From Streptomyces longispororuber (GTDB taxonomy: Bacteria > Actinomycetota > Actinomycetes > Streptomycetales > Streptomycetaceae), in NCBI RefSeq assembly GCF_014656095.1, contig NZ_BNBT01000072.1:1-39097 (forward strand): DNA of 39,097 bases. The letters run 5' to 3'. Made by a program: the position numbers and the translations under genes. Below the pieces are notes generated by a model, which did no database searches, was not told the DNA's origin, and worked only from the letters and a program-made list of their open reading frames with translations. Positions 7,820 to 16,102 of the stretch are shown piece after piece (within the stretch, counting starts at the first letter, position 1; the number at the start of each line of letters is the position of its first letter).

Positions 7820-8619
7820 ACGCCGGTGGCATCCCCATATTCATGTACCACTCGATCGCGCCGCTGCCGAACGAGGCGACGCACGAGCTGTCCGTCTCCC
7901 CCGCGGCCTTCGCGGAGCAGATGGAGGTGCTCCGCTGTCTCGGCTGCACCCCGCTCACCACCGCGCGACTGGCGTGGCACTGGCGCAACCCGGACCGTCC
8001 GCTGCCCACCCGGCCCGTCCTCATCACGTTCGACGACGGCTACGAGGGCGTGCACCGCTACGCCCTGCCGGTGCTCGGCAAGCACGAGTTCGCCTCGACG
8101 CTGTTCCTCGCGACGGGCTGGCTGCGCGGCAAGTACGACACCGGGGGCGGGCTCGACACCATGCTCGGCTGGGACCAGGTGCGCGAGCTGGCCGAAGCGG
8201 GCACGGAGATCGGCGGCCACAGCCACACCCACCCGCAGCTCGACCAGCTCTCGGACGACGCCCTGTGGTTCGAGGTGGTGCGCTGCAAGGAGATCGTCAC
8301 CAACGAACTCGGCACCCCGCCGGAGTCGTTCGCCTACCCCTACGGCTACTCCAGCCGCCGGGTGCGGCGCGCGGTGCGGGGCGCCGGGTTCCGCCAGTCG
8401 CTCGCGGTGGGCAACGGCCTGGCCTGCCGCCGGCAGGGACCGTACGCGCTGCGGCGCGTGACGGTCCGGCGCTCCACGGGGCCGGAGGAGTTCGAGCGGC
8501 TCGCCGAGGGCCGCGGACTCGGCCGGGCCTTCGCCAGGGACCGCGTGCTCACCAAGGGGTACGCCATGGTCCGCCGATGCCGACAAGCCCGCCGGAAGGC
8601 AGCTCGCACCCGTGTCTGA
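7816..8619 (+). CDS. CE4 polysaccharide deacetylase
   Basis: A 267-residue NodB-homology protein without a signal peptide. The five-motif CE4 pattern is clear: motif 1 TFDDGY at residues 71-76 (D73 catalytic base, D74 metal ligand), motif 2 HSHTHP at 135-140 (H135 and H139 metal ligands), and motif 3 FAYPYGY. The start overlaps the previous stop as ATGA. CE4 enzymes remove N- or O-acetyl groups from amino-sugar polymers or lipid-linked sugars. Lacking an export signal, this one more likely acts in the cytoplasm on a GlcNAc-type intermediate before flipping, as seen for lipid-linked sugar deacetylases; that is inference. The basic C-terminus (RRCRQARRKAARTRV) overlaps the flippase gene by eight bases. 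Confidence 0.92.
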   Translation: MNAGGIPIFMYHSIAPLPNEATHELSVSPAAFAEQMEVLRCLGCTPLTTARLAWHWRNPDRPLPTRPVLITFDDGYEGVHRYALPVLGKHEFASTLFLATGWLRGKYDTGGGLDTMLGWDQVRELAEAGTEIGGHSHTHPQLDQLSDDALWFEVVRCKEIVTNELGTPPESFAYPYGYSSRRVRRAVRGAGFRQSLAVGNGLACRRQGPYALRRVTVRRSTGPEEFERLAEGRGLGRAFARDRVLTKGYAMVRRCRQARRKAARTRV

Positions 8620-11600
8620 CACGACCACCGCACAGGCAGAGCTCACCGGGACCGACAGCGGTACCGACGGCGCACCACCGTCCGGTGGAAAGGAGAGAAG
8701 GTCCCGGAGAATGCGTCTGCCAGGTGCGGGCGGCGGCAGCCCGCTGTTCCGCAACGCGTACGCCCTCATGCTCAACACCGGCATCTCAGGCATCCTCGGC
8801 CTGGGGTTCTGGCTGGCCGCCGCCCGGTACTACTCGGAGTCGGCGGTCGGCCAGGGGTCGGCGGCCATCGCGGCGATGAAGCTCCTCGCGGGCATCACCG
8901 CCGTGACGCTCACGGGCGCGCTCGCCCGGTTCATCCCGGTGGCGGGGCGCGCCACCGGCAAGCTCATCTTCCGCACCTACGCGGGCAGTTCGGTGATCGT
9001 CGGGTGCGCCGCGCTGGTCTTCCTGTTCACGCTCGACCTGTGGGGGCCCTCGTACCGGTTCCTGCACGGCCCGCTCGCCGGGATCGGCTTCGTCGCGGCG
9101 GTCGTGGCCTGGTCCCTCCTCACGCTCCAGGACGGCGTGCTCACCGGGCTGCGCAGCGCGCTGTGGGTGCCGGTGGGCAACACGGTGTTCTCCGTGGTCA
9201 AGCTCGGCCTGCTGATCGTGTTCGCGGCGGCGATCCCCACCGCCGGGGTGTTCGTGTCCTGGGTGGCGGCCATCGCCCTGTCGGTCGTACCGCTCGGCTA
9301 CCTGGTGTTCCGGCGGCTGGTGCCGCGCCACGTGCGGGACACCGAGGGCAAGGCGCAGCCGCCGTCGTGGCGCGAGATCGGCCGGTTCCTCGCCGGTGAC
9401 TACACGGGCTCGCTGTTCTCGCTCGCCGTGGTGTACCTCGTTCCGGTGATCGTCGCCTCGCAGGTGAGCTCCGAGGACAACGCGTACTTCTACATCGCCA
9501 CGACCATCGCGGGCACCACCAACCTGCTCGCCATCAACATGGGCGCCTCGCTGACCGTCGAGGGCGCCCACGACCCGGCCCGGCTGGCCGCCAACACCCG
9601 GGCGGCGCTGCGCCGCATGCTGCGGATCATGCTGCCGGTGTGCGCGGTCCTGTTCCTGGGCGCGCCCTACATCCTGCAGGTGTTCGGGGCGGGCTACGCG
9701 GAGGCGGCGACGCCGCTGCTGCGCTGGTTCGCGGTGGGGTCGGCGCTGCGGGTCGTCATGGAGACGTACTTCGCGGTGCTGCGCGCGCAGAGCCGCACCT
9801 CGGGCCTGGCCTGGCTGCAGGGCCTGCTGTGCGTGCTCGTGCTCGGCCTGACGCTGGTCCTGCTGCCGCGGATGGGCCTGACCGGGGCGGGCGTCGCGGA
9901 GATCTCCGCCCTCGCGGTGATCGTGGCCGTCGCGGCGCCGAAGCTGTACGCGGTCACGCACCGGACCCCCGCCGAGCGGACGGCGCCGGACGGCGACCTG
10001 GCGGACCTCGGCACCCCGGACGTCGCGCCGCGGACCGCCGCCGCGCGCGCGGAGGCGGCGGGCCACCGCCACGGCCCGGCGTGGGCGCTGCGCGAGTCCC
10101 TCGACTCCGACACACTGCAACTCGCGATCCACACGGCGGACCTGGACCACCAGGAGCGCAGGCCCGACATACGCCCCGGTCCCGCGACCCCGGTGTACGG
10201 CACGCGGATCGTGCGGACGGGCAGGACGGGCAAGGCCGGGCGGGCGGCCGGGACGGGTCAGGGGGACGGCATGGACGGGCACCGGCCCGCGTGGGCGGTG
10301 GGGCGACAGTCGACCACACCGACGCCCGGCACCCCGGCCTCCCCCGAAGCCTCGGCGACGCCTTCGCACGGGACCGGGACCGCCGCCACGCCCTCGCACG
10401 GGACCCCGGCTGCGCCCTCGCACGAGACCCCGGCCACGCCCTCGCACGGCACCTCGGCCACGCCCTCGCACGGGACCGCCGCCACGCCCTCCCATGGGAC
10501 CTCGGCGACGGTCCGCGCGGGCGGGGCCGAAGCCGTGCGCTCCGGCGAGCCGGAGGCCGTGCGCTCGCACGACGCGCCCGAAGCCGCCCGTACTCACGGC
10601 GCGGCCGAGGCCGTCCGCTCCCCCGGCAGGTCCGAAGCCGTCCGGCCGGATGCCGTGACACCGGCGGCGCAGTCGCCCACCCCACCGACCGGCACGGCGG
10701 CCCCGTGGCCGCCGACACCACCGACAGGCACACCGACCGTGACGTCATCCACCCCGGCGGACACCCCGGCCGCCGCGTCGTCCCCGGGGGCTCCGGCCTC
10801 CCCGGCGGACCCCGTTGCCCCGGATTCCCTGGCGGCCTCGGCCTCCCCGGACTTCGCAGGCGCCTCGGCCTCCTCGGACGCCTCGGCCTCCCCGATCGCC
10901 TCCTACGGCCCGGCCGCCTCGACGCCCCCGGCGTCAACGGCTCCCCCGGCCTCCCCGGTCACAGCGGCGCCACGGCCGTCCCGGGCCCCGGCATCCGCGG
11001 CGGCGCGGCGCGGCCCGTGGGTCCCGCGTGTGCTGGGCGCGCTCCTCGTGCTGGCCCTCGGCCTGTACTGGGTGCCCGCGCTCGGGCTCGGCGAGGGCGA
11101 CCTGGACGCGATGGGCGGGCTCGGGCTCGTCTCCGTACTGCCGCTGCCCACGCTGGCCGGCGCGGCGCTGCTCGTGGGCGTGTTCGCCGCGCTGCTGTGG
11201 CTGGAGCGGCCGCGCACCGGGCTGCTCGTGGTGACGCTGGTCGCCACCGTGGTGTCGCTGCACGCGCTGCCCGCCGTGATCGAGGCCGAGCCGCGGTTCG
11301 CGACGGCCTGGCAGCACCTGGGCTTCCTCGACCACATCGACCGGACCGGCACGGCGGCGCCCGACCTGGACGCGCGCTGGAGCTGGCCCGGGTTCTTCGC
11401 CGCCGCCACGTTCGTGGCCGAGGCGTGCGGCGTCTCGGACCTCACCGAGGTCATCCGCTGGTGGCCGACGGCGATCCAGCTCCTGTACCTGGCGCCGATG
11501 GCCCTGCTCACCCGGCACATGCGGGCGAGCTGGCGGGCCAAGTGGGCGGGTCTGTGGATCTTCGTCCTGAGCGGCTGGGTCGGCCAGGACTACTTCTCCC

Positions 11601-13024
11601 CGCAGGGCTTCACCTTCCTGCTCTACCTGGTGTTCGTGGCGATCCTCCTGGTGTGGTTCCGCGCGCCGCGCGTCCTGTGGTCGAGGTGGCGGCCCGGCGA
11701 GGCCGAGGTGGCGCCCGCCGACCGGCGGCAGCAGGCGGTGCTGCTGGTGATCCTCCTCGGCCTGTTCGCGGCGACCGTGCCCGCGCACCAGCTCACGCCG
11801 TTCGTGATGCTCGGCGTCGTCACGGTCCTGGTCCTGGTGGGCCGCTGCGAACTGCGCGGCCTGCCACTCCTCTTCGGTGTCCTGGTGCTGCTGTGGCTGG
11901 GCTTCCTCGCCGAGCCGTACTGGTCGGGCCACTTCGACGAGCTGTTCGGCGGCGTCGGCGGCGTCGGCGGCAACGTGTCGTCGTCCGTCTCCGGCCGGAT
12001 CGAGGGCGGCGACCCCTCGCACAAGCTGGTCCTGTACACGCGCGTGGCGCTCGCCGGGTCCGTGCTCGCCCTCGCCTGCTGGGGCTGGCTGCGCAGGCGC
12101 CGCCACCGGTACCGCGAGGTGTCGCTCGTCGTCCTGACGTTCGTGCCGTTCCTGGGGTTCGGGATGCAGAGCTACGGCGGCGAGATGGCGCTGCGCGTGT
12201 TCATGTTCGCGCTGCCGGGCGCGGCCCTGCTCGGCGGGCTCGCGCTGTTCCCGCGCACCGGGGCCACCGCCGGGGAGCGGCACCGCGACCGCCGGGCGGG
12301 CCTCGCGCCGCTCGCCGCGCTGCTCGCGGGGCTCGTCCTGGTGGGCGGCTTCCTGGTGGCCCGCTGGGGCAACGAGCCCTTCGAGCGGGTGCGGACCGGC
12401 GAGGTCGCCGCCATGGAGTACGTGTACGCGCACGACGACCCGACGGTACGGCTGCTGTGGATGAGCGACGACCCCGTCAACAACGTGACGCCGTCCATCC
12501 CCTGGGGCCGGCAGGACCCGGAGAAGGTCGAGTACCTGCCGACGCTCGCGCCCGCCGACCCGGCCCTGGTGTCGGGACTGGTGAAGGCGCTCAAGGACGC
12601 CGGGCCGAACTCGTACCTGATGGTGAACCGCGGGCAGACCGTGTACCTCCAGATGGACTCCGGCTACCCGGAGAACTGGGACACCAGGCTGCTGCGCCAC
12701 CTGGACCGGCGCGCCGACCTGAAGCGGGTGTTCGGCAACGCCGACGCGACGCTGTACGCGCTGCGCGACCGGCCGGACGGGCCGGTGGCGAAGGCGGACC
12801 CGGGCGCCGTCGGGCCCAAGGTGACATGGACGCCGTGGTCGGTGGTCGGCGGGTTCGCCGTCGTGGCGCTCCTGCTGCTGCTCGCCGTACGGGAGGTCGT
12901 ACGGGTCGCGGTGGCGCCGGGCGTGGCGCAGCAGCGCTGGCTGCAGAGCAGCTTCTGGTTCTCGCTGCCGCTGCTCGCGGTGTTCCTCGCGTCGCTGGTC
13001 CAGCGGTTCGTGACGATGGCGTAG
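8612..13024 (+). CDS. Giant fusion: oligosaccharide flippase + repeat-rich linker + GT-C-like membrane domain
   Basis: A single uninterrupted frame of 1470 residues; the GTG start overlaps the deacetylase stop. Residues about 45-455 form a MOP-superfamily flippase (Wzx/MurJ-like): NAYALMLNTGISGILGLGFWL, about 12 hydrophobic helices, and the typical VFGAGYAEAATPLLRWFA near the middle. Residues about 455-800 are a Pro/Ala/Ser/Thr-rich, probably disordered, linker with an 8-residue repeat ATPSHGTx. Residues about 800-1470 form a second polytopic domain. It has a first large loop rich in acids (AVIEAEPRFATAWQHLGF), the motif QDYFSPQGFTFLLYLVF and a soluble C-terminal part before a last pair of helices, an arrangement like GT-C glycosyltransferases or polymerases. 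It probably exports and extends or polymerises the lipid-linked glycan made by the three preceding genes. The flippase assignment is strong; the GT-C role is inference. Confidence 0.85.
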   Translation: MSDTTTAQAELTGTDSGTDGAPPSGGKERRSRRMRLPGAGGGSPLFRNAYALMLNTGISGILGLGFWLAAARYYSESAVGQGSAAIAAMKLLAGITAVTLTGALARFIPVAGRATGKLIFRTYAGSSVIVGCAALVFLFTLDLWGPSYRFLHGPLAGIGFVAAVVAWSLLTLQDGVLTGLRSALWVPVGNTVFSVVKLGLLIVFAAAIPTAGVFVSWVAAIALSVVPLGYLVFRRLVPRHVRDTEGKAQPPSWREIGRFLAGDYTGSLFSLAVVYLVPVIVASQVSSEDNAYFYIATTIAGTTNLLAINMGASLTVEGAHDPARLAANTRAALRRMLRIMLPVCAVLFLGAPYILQVFGAGYAEAATPLLRWFAVGSALRVVMETYFAVLRAQSRTSGLAWLQGLLCVLVLGLTLVLLPRMGLTGAGVAEISALAVIVAVAAPKLYAVTHRTPAERTAPDGDLADLGTPDVAPRTAAARAEAAGHRHGPAWALRESLDSDTLQLAIHTADLDHQERRPDIRPGPATPVYGTRIVRTGRTGKAGRAAGTGQGDGMDGHRPAWAVGRQSTTPTPGTPASPEASATPSHGTGTAATPSHGTPAAPSHETPATPSHGTSATPSHGTAATPSHGTSATVRAGGAEAVRSGEPEAVRSHDAPEAARTHGAAEAVRSPGRSEAVRPDAVTPAAQSPTPPTGTAAPWPPTPPTGTPTVTSSTPADTPAAASSPGAPASPADPVAPDSLAASASPDFAGASASSDASASPIASYGPAASTPPASTAPPASPVTAAPRPSRAPASAAARRGPWVPRVLGALLVLALGLYWVPALGLGEGDLDAMGGLGLVSVLPLPTLAGAALLVGVFAALLWLERPRTGLLVVTLVATVVSLHALPAVIEAEPRFATAWQHLGFLDHIDRTGTAAPDLDARWSWPGFFAAATFVAEACGVSDLTEVIRWWPTAIQLLYLAPMALLTRHMRASWRAKWAGLWIFVLSGWVGQDYFSPQGFTFLLYLVFVAILLVWFRAPRVLWSRWRPGEAEVAPADRRQQAVLLVILLGLFAATVPAHQLTPFVMLGVVTVLVLVGRCELRGLPLLFGVLVLLWLGFLAEPYWSGHFDELFGGVGGVGGNVSSSVSGRIEGGDPSHKLVLYTRVALAGSVLALACWGWLRRRRHRYREVSLVVLTFVPFLGFGMQSYGGEMALRVFMFALPGAALLGGLALFPRTGATAGERHRDRRAGLAPLAALLAGLVLVGGFLVARWGNEPFERVRTGEVAAMEYVYAHDDPTVRLLWMSDDPVNNVTPSIPWGRQDPEKVEYLPTLAPADPALVSGLVKALKDAGPNSYLMVNRGQTVYLQMDSGYPENWDTRLLRHLDRRADLKRVFGNADATLYALRDRPDGPVAKADPGAVGPKVTWTPWSVVGGFAVVALLLLLAVREVVRVAVAPGVAQQRWLQSSFWFSLPLLAVFLASLVQRFVTMA
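10355..10508 (+). repeat. 24-bp coding minisatellite in the flippase/GT-C linker
   Basis: About six imperfect copies of a 24-base unit (core GCCACGCCCTCGCACGGGAC) encode ATPSHGTx repeats in the linker of the fusion protein. Copies differ by a few substitutions and one 6-base insertion, always in frame. Confidence 0.85.
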
Positions 13025-13057
13025 CGGACCCCGGGAGGCACGGCGGGGTGGAGCGGC

Positions 13058-14482
13058 TCAGCGTGCGAGCCACTTCACCCCGTGACCGGGCAGGTCGAAG
13101 CGGCGGCCGTCCACCTTGGCGCTGATGGGCCGGTCCAGGACGTTCACCACGAGGACGGTGTCGTCGTCGGCGAGGACGCGGACGTTCGGTTCGTCGTCGG
13201 CGGCGACGGCGACCTTCTCGTACCGGGTGCCGGGCGGGAACGCCGCGGCGAACCGGGCGACGAGGTCCAGTATCGGCAGCTCGCGGCCGCCGTCGGCGCG
13301 TTCCGTCGAGGTCCACAGGCAGCCCGCGCACCGCTCGCCGCGCTTCTGCGGGTTCCAGTAGAAGCCGCTCGTGGTGCCGCCGCGGGCCAGGGCGATGAGG
13401 CCGGTGGCGTGCACCGCCACGCGGTGCGCCTCGGACCAGTCGTCGCGGTTGTCCTCGTCGTCACCGGGCTCGACGTAGTACTCGGCCCACCACAGGGGCA
13501 GGCCGCCGGTGCGCTGGCGCACCCAGCGGCTGACGGCCGTGAGCTTCTCGGTGGCCCGGAACTCGTCGGGCAGCAGCTCGTCGTCGGCCGTGTAGCTGGC
13601 GCCGTCGACGACCACGAAGTCGGCGCCCGCCTTGTGCTCGTTCCAGTGCTCGAAGGCGTCGACCACGCGCTGGTCGACGCCGCCCCAGGGGCCCTTCAGG
13701 TCCTCGGCGACGCCGTCGTCCTGCCGGGGGTCGATGCTGGTCATGCCGACGTACGGGCCGCCCACCATGATGTCCGGGTCGACGTCCTTCAGGGCCTTGT
13801 ACACGAGGTTGTACAGCCGGGTGTAGCCCTCGTAGTCCCAGCGCTGCTCGGCGCCGTTCCAGAAGCCCTTGAGCTCGTTCCAGACGATGAAGTGCCGTAC
13901 GTCCGGATAGCGCTTGGCGACGGTCGCGGCGAGGGCGGCGTAGTCGTCGAAGTGCTCGGGCTTCGGCGCGGTCTCCAGGGACGCCTGGCTCCAGTTCGTG
14001 TTGCCGACGCCGGACTTGCCGCCCTTCATCCAGTCGGGGGCGCAGCACAGGGTGACGACGGGCGTGCCCCCGGTGGCGCGGACGAAGTCGATGCGGCGGT
14101 CCAGGTCGCCGAAGTCGTAGCGCCCCTTGACCGGCTCGGGGTTGCCCGCGCCCCAGCCCATGACGTGCTGGATCTGCGGCAGGGGGCGCGGCTGGTCCTT
14201 GAGCAGCTTCTTGACCCGGGCGACGGCAGCGTCGTCGCCCTCGTCCGCGCTGTACTGGGTGTGCGTGAAGCCCCAGCCGACGGCCCCGCGCACCCGGGCG
14301 GGCGGGGGGTCCGCGGGGGTGCCGTGCACCTTGTCGCCGTCCTTGGTGGTGCCTCTGGTGCTGCCGCGCTCGTCCGGCAGCGTGAGCATGGTCAGGACCA
14401 GGGCCAGAGCGGCCGCACCCACACCGATCAGGGCGGCAAGACGCCACCGCCGCGCATCCGAGTTCCACCCGTGCCGTCGCAT
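13058..14482 (-). CDS. Membrane-anchored GH39-like glycoside hydrolase
   Basis: A 474-residue protein. The ATG at 14482 starts a short basic N-terminus followed by one hydrophobic helix (LAALIGVGAAALALVLTML), so the enzyme is held outside the membrane; the ribosome site is weak. The (beta/alpha)8 clan-A pattern is visible: HFIVWNELKGFWNG with acid/base E203, and LPLWWAEYYVEP with putative nucleophile E334. The overall layout matches GH39-like bacterial hydrolases, with a small beta-domain at the C-terminus (VLVVNVLDRPISAKV). The gene converges on the glycan operon with a 33-base gap. A glycosidase beside synthesis and flippase genes usually trims, releases or edits the same polymer. Substrate is unknown. 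Confidence 0.85.
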   Translation of the reverse strand: MRRHGWNSDARRWRLAALIGVGAAALALVLTMLTLPDERGSTRGTTKDGDKVHGTPADPPPARVRGAVGWGFTHTQYSADEGDDAAVARVKKLLKDQPRPLPQIQHVMGWGAGNPEPVKGRYDFGDLDRRIDFVRATGGTPVVTLCCAPDWMKGGKSGVGNTNWSQASLETAPKPEHFDDYAALAATVAKRYPDVRHFIVWNELKGFWNGAEQRWDYEGYTRLYNLVYKALKDVDPDIMVGGPYVGMTSIDPRQDDGVAEDLKGPWGGVDQRVVDAFEHWNEHKAGADFVVVDGASYTADDELLPDEFRATEKLTAVSRWVRQRTGGLPLWWAEYYVEPGDDEDNRDDWSEAHRVAVHATGLIALARGGTTSGFYWNPQKRGERCAGCLWTSTERADGGRELPILDLVARFAAAFPPGTRYEKVAVAADDEPNVRVLADDDTVLVVNVLDRPISAKVDGRRFDLPGHGVKWLAR

Positions 14483-14615
14483 CAACGGCAAGGGTATCCG
14501 CGGTGATTCCCGATCGGGCGGGTTCCGTCCGTGTGTCCCGTACACGCGCGTGCCGTTCGGGCGGTGTGCCGAAACCGGGGTGCACACGAGCACTTTCCTG
14601 GCGGATCATGGCGGC

Positions 14616-15710
14616 ATGTCTGCGAACCCTCAGGACGCCCTGCCGATCCGGCTCACCGTCGACGACAGCGACTCGCCGTCGGACGTCGTCGACGCGCTGT
14701 TCCTCGGCCGCTTCGCGACGGGCGAGCAGCCGTACTCGCACAGCGCGAACATCGACCGGGTCAGGCCGGGCTCGGCGCTGCTGCCGCCGGGCGCCACCGT
14801 GCTGCGCGCCGCCCGCGACGACGACCGCAGCGCGACGCTCGCCGAGGGCGAGGGCTGGACGCTGCTCGTCTCGCGCTGGAACCGCGGCGCGGACGTCACG
14901 GTCACGGCGACCTCCGCGGAGCTGGCCGAGCGGGTCCTGAAGCAGGCCACGGACGGGGCGCAGGACGATCCGGAGCCCCAGCCGGAGAACGTGACCATGG
15001 GGTTCTGGTACGTGTCGCCGCGGCGCGGGCCGTACCGCACGACGCGCCAGATCTCCGCCGGTACGTGGGGCGAGGTGCGGCAGAACTACACCGCGCCGGT
15101 GGCCGACGCGATGGACAAGCTGATGAAGACCACGCCGGAGGACATCTCGGGGCGGCTGCTCCTGCTGCACGGGCCGCCCGGCACCGGCAAGACGTCGGCG
15201 CTGCGGACGCTCGCGCGGTCCTGGCGGGACTGGTGCCAGGTGGACTGCGTCCTGGACCCGGAGCGGCTGTTCACGGACGTCGGCTATCTGATGGACATCG
15301 CCATCGGCGAGGACGAGGGCACGGCGAAGGGCCGCTGGCGGCTGCTGCTCCTGGAGGACTGCGACGAGCTGATCCGGGGCGAGGCCAAGCACACCGCGGG
15401 GCAGGCGCTGTCGCGGCTGCTCAACCTCACGGACGGGCTGCTCGGGCAGGGGCGGAACGTGCTCGTCGGGGTCACCACCAACGAGGACCTGGAGCGGTTG
15501 CACCCGGCGGTGGTGCGGCCCGGGCGGTGCCTGGCGCGGATCGAGGTGGGGGCGCTGACGCGGGCCGAGGCTGTGGGGTGGTTGGGGTCCTCCGAGGGGG
15601 TTTCTCGCGAGGGCGCGACCTTGGCGGAGTTGTACGCCTTGCGGCGGGGGGTTTCGCCTGCGGCGGTGCCGGGCAGCCGGGACGGGGCCGAGGCCGGCCT
15701 CTACCTCTAG
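14616..15710 (+). CDS. AAA+ ATPase with DUF5925-like N-terminal domain
   Basis: A 364-residue protein. The ATG at 14616 begins MSANPQDALPIRL; the longer in-frame extension would run across the divergent GH39 promoter. The N-terminal 130 residues (VDDSDSPSDVVDALFLGRF ...) resemble the domain I recall as DUF5925 in actinobacteria. The ATPase core follows: Walker A GPPGTGKTS, Walker B RLLLLEDCDEL, sensor-1 VTTNEDL, and RPGRC with the putative arginine finger. The C-terminal lid is short and ends in low-complexity sequence. AAA+ proteins of this type remodel protein or nucleic-acid complexes, but no partner is visible here. It is divergent from the GH39 gene across 133 bases. Confidence 0.82.
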   Translation: MSANPQDALPIRLTVDDSDSPSDVVDALFLGRFATGEQPYSHSANIDRVRPGSALLPPGATVLRAARDDDRSATLAEGEGWTLLVSRWNRGADVTVTATSAELAERVLKQATDGAQDDPEPQPENVTMGFWYVSPRRGPYRTTRQISAGTWGEVRQNYTAPVADAMDKLMKTTPEDISGRLLLLHGPPGTGKTSALRTLARSWRDWCQVDCVLDPERLFTDVGYLMDIAIGEDEGTAKGRWRLLLLEDCDELIRGEAKHTAGQALSRLLNLTDGLLGQGRNVLVGVTTNEDLERLHPAVVRPGRCLARIEVGALTRAEAVGWLGSSEGVSREGATLAELYALRRGVSPAAVPGSRDGAEAGLYL

Positions 15711-15735
15711 CCCGGCCGGGGCCGGGGCCCTTCCT

Positions 15736-15980
15736 TCCCACCCGCCCACCCGTACAGCCCCGGCCTTGCCGCCCCGGCCCCGACGCGTAGCGCTTTCCCG
15801 CCGTCGTCGGTTTCTTCTCCCACCCGCCCACCCGTACAGCCCCGGCCTTGCCGCCCCGGCCCCGACGCGTAGCGCTTTCCCGCCGTCGTCGGCTTCCTTT
15901 TCCCACCCGCCCACCCGTACAGCCCTGGCCTTGCCCGCCCGGCCCCGACGCGGAGCGCTTCCCGCCGCTGTGGGCAATCG
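15736..15980. repeat. Three tandem copies of an 82-83-bp unit
   Basis: Copies begin TCCCACCCGCCCACCCGTAC at 15736, 15818 and 15901. The first two are almost identical through CGACGCGTAGCGCTTTCCCG; the third diverges near its end (GCGGAGCGC). Long frames cross the array on the minus strand but only mirror the repeats. Confidence 0.9.
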
Positions 15981-16008
15981 TCCCGCTGGGCGGGACGGGT
16001 GGGCACAG
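15968..16008. repeat. 41-bp imperfect inverted repeat, probable dispersed Streptomyces element
   Basis: The left arm CTGTGGGCAATCGTCCCGC and right arm GCGGGACGGGTGGGCACAG pair at 15 of 19 positions around a TGG loop. I recall near-identical sequences scattered between genes in many Streptomyces genomes; this cannot be checked here. Confidence 0.7.
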
Positions 16009-16102
16009 CGCCTAGGTGCCGACCGGCCGGTGGCCAGGGTTGAGGTCACGGGTCCTCTCGGCCGCGCGCAGCGCCAGGTGCCGGCCCGCCGGTGACGAGG
16101 GC

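Larger units (their letters stand above)
15711..16102. other. Repeat-filled intergenic region
   Basis: 392 bases with no credible gene. Most of it is taken up by three tandem copies of an 82-83-base unit, followed by a 41-base imperfect inverted repeat; both are listed separately. The remainder, about 16009-16102, shows nothing I can name. Confidence 0.7.

Noticed and set aside
13025..13057. Terminator between the flippase fusion and GH39 genes
   Set aside because: The 33-base convergent gap shows no convincing hairpin.
9640..13125. A 1161-codon plus-strand frame inside the flippase fusion
   Set aside because: Arg/Gly/Pro-rich shadow of the true frame, with no motif.
15736..15980. CRISPR-like array
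   Set aside because: The units are directly adjacent and whole 82-bp copies are conserved; there are no unique spacers and no cas genes.
15472..16006. Minus-strand frames with GKRYASGPGRQGRGCTGG-type repeats
   Set aside because: They translate the 82-bp tandem DNA repeat; no start signals or coding pattern independent of the repeat.
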